Assembly: GCA_009838735.1 (NCBI GenBank)
Contig: VXQZ01000033.1
Span: 114,826-173,200, forward strand
Direction of reading: 5' to 3'
Source: Chloroflexota bacterium
Lineage (GTDB): Bacteria; Chloroflexota; Dehalococcoidia; Bin125
Length of the DNA stretch: 58,375 nt
Every line of letters begins with the position of its first letter. Positions within the stretch are counted from its first letter, which is position 1. The translations under genes and the position numbers were made by a program. Shown one piece after another: positions 50,491 through 58,374 of the stretch. Below the pieces are notes generated by a model. That model saw only the letters and a list, made by a program, of their open reading frames with translations, was not told the origin of the DNA and ran no database searches.

Positions 50491-50523
50491 AAAAACCGAA
50501 CCCCCGGACAGCAGGTCCGGGGG
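50491..50523 (-). terminator. Intrinsic terminator downstream of the riboswitch
   Basis: On the minus strand CCCCCGGAC-CTGCT-GTCCGGGGG is followed by TTCGGTTTTT. The stem has nine perfect G-C-rich pairs. On the plus strand no U-run follows, so its direction matches the riboswitch transcript. Confidence 0.8.
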
Positions 50524-50705
50524 TCGGCCAGGAAGGACGGGGACGGGCGAGCGAGAAACCCGTGCCCCTGAGTGCGCCGGGCGGTCGCTCCCGGCGTGAC
50601 TCTCACGTTCGCGGCCGATCACTGTCTCTCAACAGTTGGGCGAACCGGTGGAGCCGTGCTCAAGACACGGGTTCTTGAATTGCGCTTCGGTGCAAACGCT
50701 CCGCA

Positions 50706-50870
50706 GCGCATCTCCCTCGGTCGCCTACGGGGTTAGCTGACGGGTTCGGCGCGAAGGAGTGCGCCGTGCGATTCCGCTTCAACGAAGACGAGTCTCGCAT
50801 TCACCCCAGAGTGTTGGGTCCCCCGCTCCCTGATCGGCTGGTGGGCTTCACAGGGATTCGGCCCGAATAT
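50706..50870 (-). ncRNA. Cyclic di-AMP riboswitch (ydaO/yuaA class)
   Basis: Read on the minus strand it contains the most conserved blocks of this class: GGGAGCGGGGGACCCAA, then GGGGTGAAT, and GCCGAACCCGTCAGCTAACC followed by CCGTAGGCGACCGAGGGAG. The order and spacing agree with the two-fold pseudo-symmetric aptamer that binds two c-di-AMP molecules and usually turns genes for wall hydrolases or osmolyte/potassium transport off. No sense gene follows on the minus strand before the terminator at 50491-50523. Confidence 0.9.
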
Positions 50871-51001
50871 TCTGTTGTGCCTCCAAGGGTAACCACTCCA
50901 TGAGACAATTGCCAATGCCAGGTTCCGAGTGTTAACCGAGTGTGAAGCTCAGGCAAGCGACGTCGGCCGGACAGCCGTGCCCCGGCTTCAGGTCGTCCGC
51001 T

Positions 51002-51199
51002 CTACGGTTTGCAACCCATTGCCAGAAGTTCCTTGCGCAAGTCGTTGATCTGGTCGTAGATGCGGCGCAGTTCGGGATTCGGGCGGCCTAGTGGTCCCTC
51101 GCCGGGCTGAGGAGGCAGTTTGCCGGGCATATCGTCGGCAAGCTTGTTGAGTCGCGCGCGCTCGGCCCGCATTTCTTCACAGCGTGCGTCGTCCGCCAT
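51002..51199 (-). CDS. Small charged helical protein, 65 aa
   Basis: No family recognised. Charged helical termini (ARCEEMRAERARLNKLADD; ELRRIYDQINDLRKELLAMG) are separated by a Pro/Gly-rich turn. It lies 11 bases after the next gene on the same strand and is probably cotranscribed with it. ATG start. Confidence 0.5.
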   Translation of the reverse strand: MADDARCEEMRAERARLNKLADDMPGKLPPQPGEGPLGRPNPELRRIYDQINDLRKELLAMGCKP

Positions 51200-51210
51200 C
51201 TGACCGACTC

Positions 51211-51492
51211 CTATCTATTCCGATCTCGATGCGCGTTGTCCAGCGCCTCAGCTTCGGTTCGAGACAATGCTACGCGCGAGGACAGCTCCAGGCCCAACGC
51301 GGACGCCTCGCGCCCAATCCGGAACAGAGACAGGTCATCAGGGGTCTCAATGGTGAATGAGAGATCACCGTCAACCTGGAGCACTTGCAGCACCTGACCG
51401 CCGGTCCGTTGGACGATGCCTTCAAACTCAGTCAGCACCTGTTCCAGCGGCCTTCGGACATCCCAACGGGCTTGCGACAGGTAGAGCGGCAT
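51211..51492 (-). CDS. Hypothetical protein, 93 aa
   Basis: A small alpha/beta protein with the layout of a ferredoxin-like barrel (MPLYLSQARWD strand, helix PLEQVLTEFEGIVQRTGG, strands VLQVLQVDGDLSFTIETPDDLS, helix). No named family identified with certainty; some GYD/DUF4242-type small proteins have a similar pattern. It is divergent from the dehydrogenase gene at 51537 with only 44 bases between, so they share a promoter region. Confidence 0.55.
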   Translation of the reverse strand: MPLYLSQARWDVRRPLEQVLTEFEGIVQRTGGQVLQVLQVDGDLSFTIETPDDLSLFRIGREASALGLELSSRVALSRTEAEALDNAHRDRNR

Positions 51493-51536
51493 GGGTCGTA
51501 TCGTAGTCGCAGTCGAACGCAAGAACGGAGTCAGCC

Positions 51537-52424
51537 ATGGAACGGATCGGATTCATCGGGCTGGGAATCATGGGTGTACCGATGGTGGCCAACCTGATCA
51601 AGGCTGGCCATCTGCCGACCGTGTGGAATCGTTCTCAGCCGGGAATAGATGCCTGCATACAACTGGGCGCCTCGTCGGCCGATTCTCCTCGGGCGGTGGC
51701 TGAAGCGAGCGACATCCTGATCACCATCGTCACCGACTCACCCGATGTGGAATCCGTACTCGTCCAACGTGATGACGCCGCGATCCATGGCCTGGTTTCT
51801 GGGTCTGTCGTCATCGATATGTCGACGATTTCACCGGCGGTGACACGCGATGTCGCCCGGCAACTCGCTGATCGCGGCGTGGCGATGCTCGACGCGCCGG
51901 TGTCAGGGGGCGACACCGGCGCCAAAGCGGGCACATTGTCAATCATGGTCGGTGGAGACGCCGACGTCCTCGAGCGCTCTCTGCCGGTGCTTGAGGCAAT
52001 GGGGACGACCATCACCCATTGCGGACCGACCGGCGCCGGACAGACTGTGAAACTCTGCAATCAGGTAGCGATTGCGGGCGCGCTGCTCGGTGTGTGCGAG
52101 GCGCTGTCGCTGGCGGACAAGTCGGGCGTGGACCAGGAGCGAATGCTGGCCGCGATTTCGGCCGGCGCGGCGGGCAGCTGGCAACTCACCAACCTGGGGC
52201 CCAAGATCGCTGTCGGGGACTACGCGCCGGGCTTCATGGTCAAGCTGATGCAGAAGGATCTGCGGCTGGCGCTTGAGGCCGGCGGGGATGTATTGCAGCC
52301 GCTACCGAACACCTCGCTCGTGCAGCAGCTCTACTACCAACTGCAGACGTCTGATCTTGGAGACGAAGGCACACAGGCACTGGCACGCGTCGTGTCCGGG
52401 CTCGGCCAGAGCGTTTCGGAATAG
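51537..52424 (+). CDS. 3-hydroxyisobutyrate dehydrogenase-like enzyme
   Basis: A 295-residue beta-hydroxyacid dehydrogenase. N-terminal Rossmann motif GFIGLGIMGVPM, the family signature in DAPVSGGDTGAKAGTLSIMVGG (about residues 119-140), and the catalytic Lys region GAGQTVKLCNQ (about residues 165-175). Enzymes of this group oxidise 3-hydroxyisobutyrate or reduce tartronate semialdehyde. NAD versus NADP is uncertain (WNRS after beta-2 with Arg leans to NADP). Confidence 0.9.
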   Translation: MERIGFIGLGIMGVPMVANLIKAGHLPTVWNRSQPGIDACIQLGASSADSPRAVAEASDILITIVTDSPDVESVLVQRDDAAIHGLVSGSVVIDMSTISPAVTRDVARQLADRGVAMLDAPVSGGDTGAKAGTLSIMVGGDADVLERSLPVLEAMGTTITHCGPTGAGQTVKLCNQVAIAGALLGVCEALSLADKSGVDQERMLAAISAGAAGSWQLTNLGPKIAVGDYAPGFMVKLMQKDLRLALEAGGDVLQPLPNTSLVQQLYYQLQTSDLGDEGTQALARVVSGLGQSVSE

Positions 52425-52428
52425 GAAT

Positions 52429-52869
52429 CTAGTGCGAGTGCATCTCGCCGATGGTCTCGTCGGCATGGGCCAGGCGTTCGGCGACGTGCTGGAGCATGGC
52501 CCAGAGGACGGGAACGGTCGCGCCTTCCTCGAATGAGTTGCGCAGGATTTGCAGGCACTCGGTCTGTTCCTTGGCGATCACGGTGGCCGAGCGCGGCCGC
52601 CCGAGCAGGAGCGCCATCTCGCCGAAGAAATCGCCCTCGCCAAACGAGGCGAGGAGGGTCTGGTCGTCCGACCCGTATGACTGGTACACATCCACCGATC
52701 CGCTGCGAATGATATGCAGCGTCGTCCCCAGATCGCCCTCAGCGTCGATCACCTGGCCTGAATTGTAGTTCTGGACCTGGACCCAGGCGGCGAGGTTGTG
52801 CAGTTCATCGCGATCAACGCGAGAGAACAGCGAGGTGTTGGCGAGCATGTCTTCAATCGAAACCGGCAT
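52429..52869 (-). CDS. Cyclic nucleotide-binding domain protein
   Basis: A stand-alone CNBD of 146 aa. The phosphate-binding cassette reads GEGDFFGEMALLLGRPRSATVIA (about residues 72-94), with the Gly-Glu and Arg-Ser/Thr contacts present. No DNA-binding helix-turn-helix follows; the C-terminal 35 residues form a helical tail ending in HSH. It may act as a cAMP/cGMP-sensing partner of another protein. The start MPVSIEDML was chosen where the domain starts. Convergent with the preceding dehydrogenase. Confidence 0.85.
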   Translation of the reverse strand: MPVSIEDMLANTSLFSRVDRDELHNLAAWVQVQNYNSGQVIDAEGDLGTTLHIIRSGSVDVYQSYGSDDQTLLASFGEGDFFGEMALLLGRPRSATVIAKEQTECLQILRNSFEEGATVPVLWAMLQHVAERLAHADETIGEMHSH

Positions 52870-53018
52870 TTCAACCTCCGAAGCTGATCCCTGGCGCTCG
52901 ACGCGGGTCTTGCGCTGCTTCACGTGCAAGATAACGCGTTGCTGAATCCCGGGGGTGAATGAGCGACGCTACTGGCCAATTGCTTGTGAATCAGGTTGCG
53001 AACAGAACGGATCGCCGT

Positions 53019-54314
53019 TTACGTCAGTTGGTCGCGGAAGTCGGGATGGGCAATTTCGCGCAGTGCCTCGGCGCGCGCTCCCAGGGTGCGACCCGCCAAC
53101 TCGGCCTGACCGAACTCGGTGATGATCCGATCGGCCAATGTGCGCGGCGTCGTCACGACGGCGTCGGAATCCAGTCGTCTGACAATCCTCGAGACCTTGC
53201 CCCTCGCCGCCGTCGAAGGCATCGCCACGACCGAGACTCCACCATTGAGCATCGCGCCGGAGGCGAAGTCGGGTTGGCCGCCGGGACCGGAAATCTGCCG
53301 AGCGCCGAGTGACTCAGCGTTGATCGTGCCGTCGAGCGCGACCTGCACGGCGGAGTTGATCCCGACAAAGTTATGTTGCACCGCCAGTACCTCGAGCGCG
53401 TGCGTGTAGCCCGCAGGCGCCATGCAGACTGCCGGGTTTCGGTCGAACCAGTGAAAGAACTCGGCGCTGCCAGCGGCTTCGGTCGTGATGATCAGTTCGG
53501 GAGCCGTCGACTTGCGCGACCCTGTGAGCGCGCCGCTCTCGACCATCCCCATCACGCCATCAGAGATCAAGCCGGAGTGGATCCCCAGGTCACGCCGATC
53601 GCCGAGCATGCCCATAATCGCTTCGGGCACGCCGCCAATACCGAACTGCAGGGTTGCGCCGTCGGTGACCAGTTCAGCCACCGATTCCGCGATCTCACGT
53701 TCCAGTGGTCCCGGATCGGCCCGGCGTAGCTCCAGTACGTTGCTCTCTATGGGAACGATCCAGTCGATCTCCTCGGGCCGGAGCTCGGCTGCACCGAAGG
53801 TGTAGGGAAGATTCGGGTTGACCTGTGCAATGACCAACGGGGCCGTTCTGACGACATCAACGATTCCGCCGACTGACGTCCCCAGCGAGTACATGCCTTC
53901 GGGGCCTGATTCCGACACCTGGATCAGGATGGCGTCGGCGGGCATTGGACCATCCGGCCGGAACAGGGACGGTACCTGGGCATAGGTTGCCGGGATGTGT
54001 TCGAGTGCGCCGGCGGATTCGACTTCGCGCAGTGGGCCGCTGGTTTGGTAGGTCGAGAATCGGAATGGCTGGCCTGGGTGGTCGAGTGGCGCCACATGAG
54101 TGAAGAGGTTGCCAGTGGCTATCTCGATGTCGGTCCAACCGTCCCGGATTTCGTCGAGAGCGTGCAGCAATCCGACAGGGGTCGCCGACATCGGCGGCAC
54201 GACGACACGGGCACTGTCGGGAATCTGGCGCAGTGCCTGCTCTGGCGAGCCTTGCCGAGATGGGCGCGGTGCAGAGCGAGGTGGCAGGTACGCATCGAAG
54301 TCCATGGTCGTCAT
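53019..54314 (-). CDS. Acetyl-CoA hydrolase/4-hydroxybutyrate CoA-transferase family protein
   Basis: A family I-type CoA-transferase/hydrolase of 431 aa. Landmarks are VVVPPMSATPVGLLHAL, the QVSESGPEGMYSLGTSVG stretch with a conserved Glu region, GATLQFGIGGVPEAIMGML, LGIHSGLISDGVMGMVESGALTG, and the C-terminal ARQISGPGGQPDFASGAMLNGG. This family moves CoA between acetate and acids such as 4-hydroxybutyrate or succinate via a gamma-glutamyl-CoA intermediate. It is mechanistically unrelated to the CaiB-type enzymes elsewhere in the window. Start ATG at 54314, 89 bases after the dehydrogenase gene on the same strand. Confidence 0.88.
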   Translation of the reverse strand: MTTMDFDAYLPPRSAPRPSRQGSPEQALRQIPDSARVVVPPMSATPVGLLHALDEIRDGWTDIEIATGNLFTHVAPLDHPGQPFRFSTYQTSGPLREVESAGALEHIPATYAQVPSLFRPDGPMPADAILIQVSESGPEGMYSLGTSVGGIVDVVRTAPLVIAQVNPNLPYTFGAAELRPEEIDWIVPIESNVLELRRADPGPLEREIAESVAELVTDGATLQFGIGGVPEAIMGMLGDRRDLGIHSGLISDGVMGMVESGALTGSRKSTAPELIITTEAAGSAEFFHWFDRNPAVCMAPAGYTHALEVLAVQHNFVGINSAVQVALDGTINAESLGARQISGPGGQPDFASGAMLNGGVSVVAMPSTAARGKVSRIVRRLDSDAVVTTPRTLADRIITEFGQAELAGRTLGARAEALREIAHPDFRDQLT

Positions 54315-54402
54315 CGCCGACTCTCCCTCACGATCGAATCCGACATACGCAAACGCGCCGCCCGGTGTGCGGACGGCGCGTTTGGTTGCCGCTGGTCGCG
54401 GA

Positions 54403-55518
54403 TTATGGCTGCGAAATGTCGAGCACGCCGCGGGCGACTTCTCCGGCCTGCATGGCTGCAAAGGCCTCGTTGATCTCGTCGAGCGCGAAGCGCTTTGAGA
54501 CCAGACCGGTCAGGTCGAGCTTGCCCTGGCGGTAGAGGTCGAGCAGTTTCGGCATGTGCTCGCGGAAGCGAGTCGAACCGTACATGCAGCCGATTGCCTT
54601 TTTCTCTTGCAGGAACTCGGGACCGGGCAGGTTGACCTCGGAGCCGAGCGGCATCATCCCGACGATGCAGGCGGTGCCGCCGGCGCGGACCATATCCCAC
54701 GCCTGGCGTGCGGCATTGACGTTACCGATCGCCTCAAACGCGATCTCCACGCCCATGCCTTCGGTCAAGTCCTTGACGGCCTCGACCGCGTCGACCTCTT
54801 TGGCGTTGATCCGGTCGGTCGCGCCGAACTGCTCGGCGAAGTCGAGCTTGTTGTCGAGGATGTCCACTGCGATGATTCGGCTCGCTCCGGCGATCCTGCA
54901 GCCCTGAATCACGTTCAAGCCAACACCGCCGCAGCCGATCACGGCAACGATGGAGCCACCGGGCACCTTGGCCGTGTAGAGCGCAGCGCCGACTCCGGTC
55001 ATCACGCCGCACCCGACCAGCGCGGCCTCGGCCGGCGGGACGTCCTCGGGAATCTTCAGCACACCGGACTGCGTGGTGAGCATGTACTCGCCGAACGAGC
55101 CGACAGAGGCCATCTGCATGACCTGACGGCCGTCCCAGCTCAAGCGATTCATTGACAGCCGGGTGTCGGCCGGGGCTGGACAGAGGTTCGGCTCGCCACG
55201 CCAACACCAGTAGCAGTCACCGCAGAAGGGGCGGAAGGACATGATCACGTGGTCGCCGGGTGCCACGTATGTGACGTCGGATCCAACCTCTTCGACGACA
55301 CCGGCAGCCTCGTGCCCGAGAATGGTCGGTCGACCGCCGAACGCGGCGCCCCACTTGCCGTCGATGAAGTGGAGATCTGAGTGGCAGACGCCGCTGGTCG
55401 TGGTGCGGACCAGAACTTCGGTCGGTTCTGGGTCGCGCACTTCAACGTCGTGCACTTCAAGCAAGTCCCGGTCGCCGTCCTTGGCCTGTGCTCCCGGTTC
55501 CCAGATCGCAGCTTTCAT
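54403..55518 (-). CDS. Zinc-dependent alcohol dehydrogenase (class III-like)
   Basis: A 371-residue MDR alcohol dehydrogenase. Catalytic zinc residues in TTTSGVCHSDLHF and LGHEAAGVVEEVG, structural zinc in CGDCYWCWRGEPNLC, and NAD-binding VAVIGCGGVGLNVIQGCRIAGASRIIAVD (Asp at the end of beta-2 indicates NAD). The overall pattern resembles the Zn-ADH group that includes formaldehyde/glutathione-type and mycothiol-type dehydrogenases; the substrate is not certain. Start ATG at 55518, after AAGGAAACC. Confidence 0.9.
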   Translation of the reverse strand: MKAAIWEPGAQAKDGDRDLLEVHDVEVRDPEPTEVLVRTTTSGVCHSDLHFIDGKWGAAFGGRPTILGHEAAGVVEEVGSDVTYVAPGDHVIMSFRPFCGDCYWCWRGEPNLCPAPADTRLSMNRLSWDGRQVMQMASVGSFGEYMLTTQSGVLKIPEDVPPAEAALVGCGVMTGVGAALYTAKVPGGSIVAVIGCGGVGLNVIQGCRIAGASRIIAVDILDNKLDFAEQFGATDRINAKEVDAVEAVKDLTEGMGVEIAFEAIGNVNAARQAWDMVRAGGTACIVGMMPLGSEVNLPGPEFLQEKKAIGCMYGSTRFREHMPKLLDLYRQGKLDLTGLVSKRFALDEINEAFAAMQAGEVARGVLDISQP

Positions 55519-55626
55519 GGCGGTTTCCTTCCCAGGTTGTACGAATCCAACACGCCGCACGGTCTGGCGCGGCTGGCCATCATGCTAGGCGAGCGCCATA
55601 GCCGAGACAACAATCGGATGCCCACG

Positions 55627-55971
55627 CTACGCGGGAGGCAGCAGTCCGAACAGACGCCGCTTCCTCGGCGGCGGGTCGCGCCGAGCCTGGACTTGTTGCG
55701 CGGCGAGCTGCAGTAGCTCGAGGACGCCTCGAGCCGACCAGCGGTCCTCCTCCAACCAGGCAGCGAGCTTCGCGTCGGCGGCTGCAACGTTGCCGGCGAT
55801 CCGGTGCTCGTGGAAGCGCTCGAGCCGCCGCACGACCCGATAGGCGACGAGCGAGAATTTGACCGCGGCAGCGAGGAATAGCAAGGCCACGACGCAGCCG
55901 CCGATTCCGGCCAGAATCAACACCGCGTCGCGCAGTTCGGCGAGGTCCTCAAAGACCGCCAGTTCAAGCAT
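55627..55971 (-). CDS. Small membrane protein, 114 aa
   Basis: One hydrophobic segment near the N-terminus (LILAGIGGCVVALLFLAAAVKFSLVAY, about residues 18-44), then a charged helical cytoplasmic region with RRLERFHEHRIAGNVAAADAKLAAWLEEDRW and a basic C-terminus. No family recognised. Divergent from the 36-aa gene at 56000. Confidence 0.6.
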   Translation of the reverse strand: MLELAVFEDLAELRDAVLILAGIGGCVVALLFLAAAVKFSLVAYRVVRRLERFHEHRIAGNVAAADAKLAAWLEEDRWSARGVLELLQLAAQQVQARRDPPPRKRRLFGLLPPA

Positions 55972-55999
55972 CGATTACCCTGCCTCTCGGAGGTTGACC

Positions 56000-56110
56000 A
56001 TGCCCAAGAGAGGCCCCGCCGAGAGTCTGATTCTATTCCAGTTGCTGCTGGGCGCCGGTTTCGTGGCCATGGTCGTCTGGACGATTCTGGCCTGGGCGGG
56101 CGCGTTCTAG
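56000..56110 (+). CDS. Small hydrophobic protein, 36 aa
   Basis: A short frame with a well-placed Shine-Dalgarno (GGAGG, 6-base spacing) and a single membrane helix (LILFQLLLGAGFVAMVVWTILAW). Bacterial single-helix proteins of this kind often modulate a membrane partner. It lies divergent from one small membrane-protein gene and convergent with another. Confidence 0.5.
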   Translation: MPKRGPAESLILFQLLLGAGFVAMVVWTILAWAGAF

Positions 56111-56128
56111 ACAACCAACAGCCGCAAG

Positions 56129-56407
56129 TTATCCAACGCCAAGCACGATACCAACGGCGAGCGCCAGGCCGAGCAACAGTATTCCGACGGCTCGATTGAG
56201 ATGCCTGGCCTGTCTCGCTTCCGCCTCGGCAATCGCGCGCAACACTCGCTCGAACGCCAGTCCCACCTGTTCTTGAGGCGCGTAGGCCGAGAGTGCCTCT
56301 TCGGTCTGTGAGTTCAGTTCTTCTACGAAGTCGGTGGCCGTCCGATCATCGGCTATCCGTCCTCGGACCAGAACATCCCGCAGACGCGATGTATTGAACA
56401 CTGCCAT
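56129..56407 (-). CDS. Small tail-anchored coiled-coil protein C (DUF1640-like)
   Basis: 92 aa. Begins MAVFNTSRLRDVLVRGRIADDRTATDFVEELNSQ, continues as a charged coiled coil (LAFERVLRAIAEAEARQARHLNRAVG) and ends in a membrane helix (ILLLGLALAVGIVLGVG). It is a close paralog of the next gene. DUF1640/CCDC90 proteins have this plan (a short head domain, coiled coil, tail anchor). A degenerate version of the shared operator lies upstream (56447-56467). Confidence 0.65.
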   Translation of the reverse strand: MAVFNTSRLRDVLVRGRIADDRTATDFVEELNSQTEEALSAYAPQEQVGLAFERVLRAIAEAEARQARHLNRAVGILLLGLALAVGIVLGVG

Positions 56408-56541
56408 ACGTTCACCCCAAACGATTTCCACATCATACCCCCAACAGGCGTTCTAGATAGAAAACCCTGGCTCTTCCAAGGAGCAAACGGCAGTGGAATT
56501 GGAGTCGTGCCACGGCCAGCCCATGCGGATGGCCATCTGGC

Positions 56542-56841
56542 TCACCCGAAGCCGAGAATGATCCCTACTGCCAGGGCGAGACCAGCGAGCAGAATTCCGA
56601 CTGCCTGATTGACATGTCGAGCCTGGCGAGCTTCCATCTCCGCTCGGCGGACGTCCAACTCCGCTATGGCCCGGAGGATGTTCGCTTCCATGATCGCCAT
56701 CCGGTCGATCGTTCCATAGCTGGATAGCGCGTCGCTCATCTGGTCTTCGAGCTCTGTGACGAACTCAGTGGCTGGCTCGGGAGCGGCAAAGCGGCCTCGT
56801 ACGAGAATGTCCAGCAATCGTGCCGTATTGAAGACCGCCAT
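56542..56841 (-). CDS. Small tail-anchored coiled-coil protein D (DUF1640-like)
   Basis: 99 aa, starting MAVFNTARLLDILVRGRFAAPEPATEFVTELEDQM, then a coiled coil (IMEANILRAIAELDVRRAEMEARQARHVNQAVG) and a C-terminal helix (ILLAGLALAVGIILGFG). Duplicated with the neighbouring 56129 gene. A 21-base motif shared with the promoter of the gene at 22597-22827 lies about 40 bases before its start, suggesting a common regulator for the four small proteins. Confidence 0.65.
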   Translation of the reverse strand: MAVFNTARLLDILVRGRFAAPEPATEFVTELEDQMSDALSSYGTIDRMAIMEANILRAIAELDVRRAEMEARQARHVNQAVGILLAGLALAVGIILGFG

Positions 56842-56877
56842 CGTGCTCACGCTCCAATGTGCACAATGTAGACGGTA

Positions 56878-56898
56878 CACCTGTTCTATGTGGGGAAC
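56878..56898 (-). promoter_or_regulatory. Shared operator-like motif, copy 2
   Basis: CA-N-CTGTTCTATGT-NN-GGAAC on the plus strand, here inside a longer inverted repeat (CCTGTTC-N8-GAACAGG, 56880-56901). It lies upstream of the minus-strand gene starting at 56841. Confidence 0.5.
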
Positions 56899-56930
56899 AG
56901 GCAGTGTTCGGCCAGCCGAACCAATTGGGC

Positions 56931-58097
56931 CTAGGCGAAGTAACGATTCTGGATGTTGCGGGCGATGACCATTCGCTGGATCTGATTGGCGCCTTCGAAG
57001 ATCTGGAAGATCTTGGCGTCTCGCATCCACTTTTCCAGCGGGAGCTCGCGCATGAATCCAACCCCGCCACAGACCTGGACGGCGTCGGTGGTGACTTTCA
57101 TCGCCATGTCGGACGCAAAGGTCTTGGCCTTGCTCGCTTCCTCGAGGTCGAACGGTTCATTCGCGGCGGCCATCTCGCCGGCTCGCCAGGTGAGCAGGCG
57201 GGCGGCGTCGATCGCGATGTCCATGTCGGCGAGCATGAAGCCGACGCCCTGGTGCTCGATGAGCGGGCGTTTCATCGTCTTGCGTTCGCGGGCGTAGTCA
57301 GCGGCGTATTCGAAGGAAGCACGGGCCAGGCCGACGGCGAAGGCGCCAATCCAGGGACGGGTCGCTGCGAGGGTGCCGAGGGCGCCACGACCGCCGGAAC
57401 GGAAGTCGGGATCGGGGTCGCCGAGGCGGTTCTCCAGGGGAATACGCACGTCATCAAAGGCCAGGTCGGCGGTGTGCGAGGCGCGAATGCCCATCTTGTC
57501 CCACATCTTGATCTGGGAGAATCCTTCGGCCTCCTTGGGCACGACGAAGGCAGAGACGTCGCGCCAGCCCTCGGAGTCGGATTCGCGGGCGAAGACAACA
57601 GTGATGTCGGCAATGCCTCCGCCGGTGATGAACCGCTTGGTGCCGTTGAGCACGTATTCGTCGCCATCGCGGACAGCGCGGGTCTTGATCATCGCAGCGT
57701 CGGAGCCGGCGTCGGGCTCGGTCAGGGCGAGCGCGCCGAGACGCAGATTGCCGTCGTCGGAGGTGCACTCGGGCAGCCAGCGCTCGTTCTGCTCCGGCGT
57801 GCCGATGACCGAGATGGCAGTTGCGGCGAGGCCGGAGACCTGCGTGCCCAGCGCGATTCCGGCGCAGCCCCAGCTCAGCTCTTCGGCGGTGATCATTGCG
57901 GTGATGCCGGGCTCAGCAGAGAGTCCACCGAGCGGCACACCGGTGAGACCAATCTCGGCCGCTTTGGCTGCGACATCCCAGGCGAACTCGTTGCGCTCGT
58001 CGTACTCCATGGCGACGGGGCGCACCTCCCTGGCGGCGAAGTCGTGAGCGGTTTGCTGGACCATGCGGTCGGCTTCGGAGAGCTGGAAGGTGGTCAT
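56931..58097 (-). CDS. Acyl-CoA dehydrogenase
   Basis: A 388-residue FAD enzyme that introduces the alpha-beta double bond into acyl-CoA and passes electrons to ETF. Landmarks are the helical N-terminal domain, LGALALTEPDAGSDAAMIKTRA (FAD/substrate loop), GTKRFITGGGIADITVVFAR, and the C-terminal AVQVCGGVGFMRELPLEKWMRDAKIFQIFEGANQIQRMVIAR, in which the Glu of FEGANQIQ is the usual catalytic base. Short-/medium-chain or branched-chain acyl-CoA substrates are likely. The ATG at 58097 was chosen (MTTFQLSEADRMVQ); AAGG lies just upstream. Confidence 0.92.
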   Translation of the reverse strand: MTTFQLSEADRMVQQTAHDFAAREVRPVAMEYDERNEFAWDVAAKAAEIGLTGVPLGGLSAEPGITAMITAEELSWGCAGIALGTQVSGLAATAISVIGTPEQNERWLPECTSDDGNLRLGALALTEPDAGSDAAMIKTRAVRDGDEYVLNGTKRFITGGGIADITVVFARESDSEGWRDVSAFVVPKEAEGFSQIKMWDKMGIRASHTADLAFDDVRIPLENRLGDPDPDFRSGGRGALGTLAATRPWIGAFAVGLARASFEYAADYARERKTMKRPLIEHQGVGFMLADMDIAIDAARLLTWRAGEMAAANEPFDLEEASKAKTFASDMAMKVTTDAVQVCGGVGFMRELPLEKWMRDAKIFQIFEGANQIQRMVIARNIQNRYFA

Positions 58098-58224
58098 GAT
58101 GCATTGCCTTTCAGACGCCGGGTCGTGTCTGGGAGCCCTGCTCAGCGTAGGGCAGGACAAGGCCGACAGCGGTGTGAGGCCTGTGAGAAAAAAAACGGGC
58201 GGGAAAAAGAGAAGAGGTTGGCGA

Positions 58225-58374
58225 CTACAACGGGTCGGCGTCTTCTTCGTTGGCCTCTTCCTCTGCGAAAGAGACTGGAAGGGAATCTTCGCCGGCGAGG
58301 ATCATGGGACCGGGGCGGTCGTAGAGGTCGCGGAGGAGGTGGCGGGCGACGTCGTAGGGGTCGGTGGCGAGGTA
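58225..58374 (-). CDS. C-terminal fragment of an unidentified protein, cut by the window edge
   Basis: On the minus strand an open frame enters from beyond the right edge and ends with TAG at 58225-58227. It reads YLATDPYDVARHLLRDLYD, then RPGPMILAGEDSLPVSFAEEEANEEDADPL. The acidic C-terminus and smooth GC-rich codon use suggest a real gene. No family can be named from about 50 residues. Confidence 0.5.
   Translation of the reverse strand, partial: YLATDPYDVARHLLRDLYDRPGPMILAGEDSLPVSFAEEEANEEDADPL

Larger units (their letters stand above)
50463..51001. other. Gene-free stretch holding a riboswitch and terminator
   Basis: Minus-strand order: possible promoter (about 50890-50920), cyclic di-AMP riboswitch (about 50706-50870), about 180 bases without a convincing gene, and an intrinsic terminator (50491-50523). 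On the plus strand nothing is seen. Confidence 0.7.

Noticed and set aside
50389-50622. Small gene downstream of the riboswitch on the minus strand
   Set aside because: The frame runs through the terminator and into the antisense of the hydratase gene, has Arg/Pro/Ser-rich shadow composition and no ribosome-binding site.
50733-50915. 60-aa minus-strand frame in the riboswitch region
   Set aside because: It coincides with the conserved aptamer blocks, whose conservation is explained by RNA structure.
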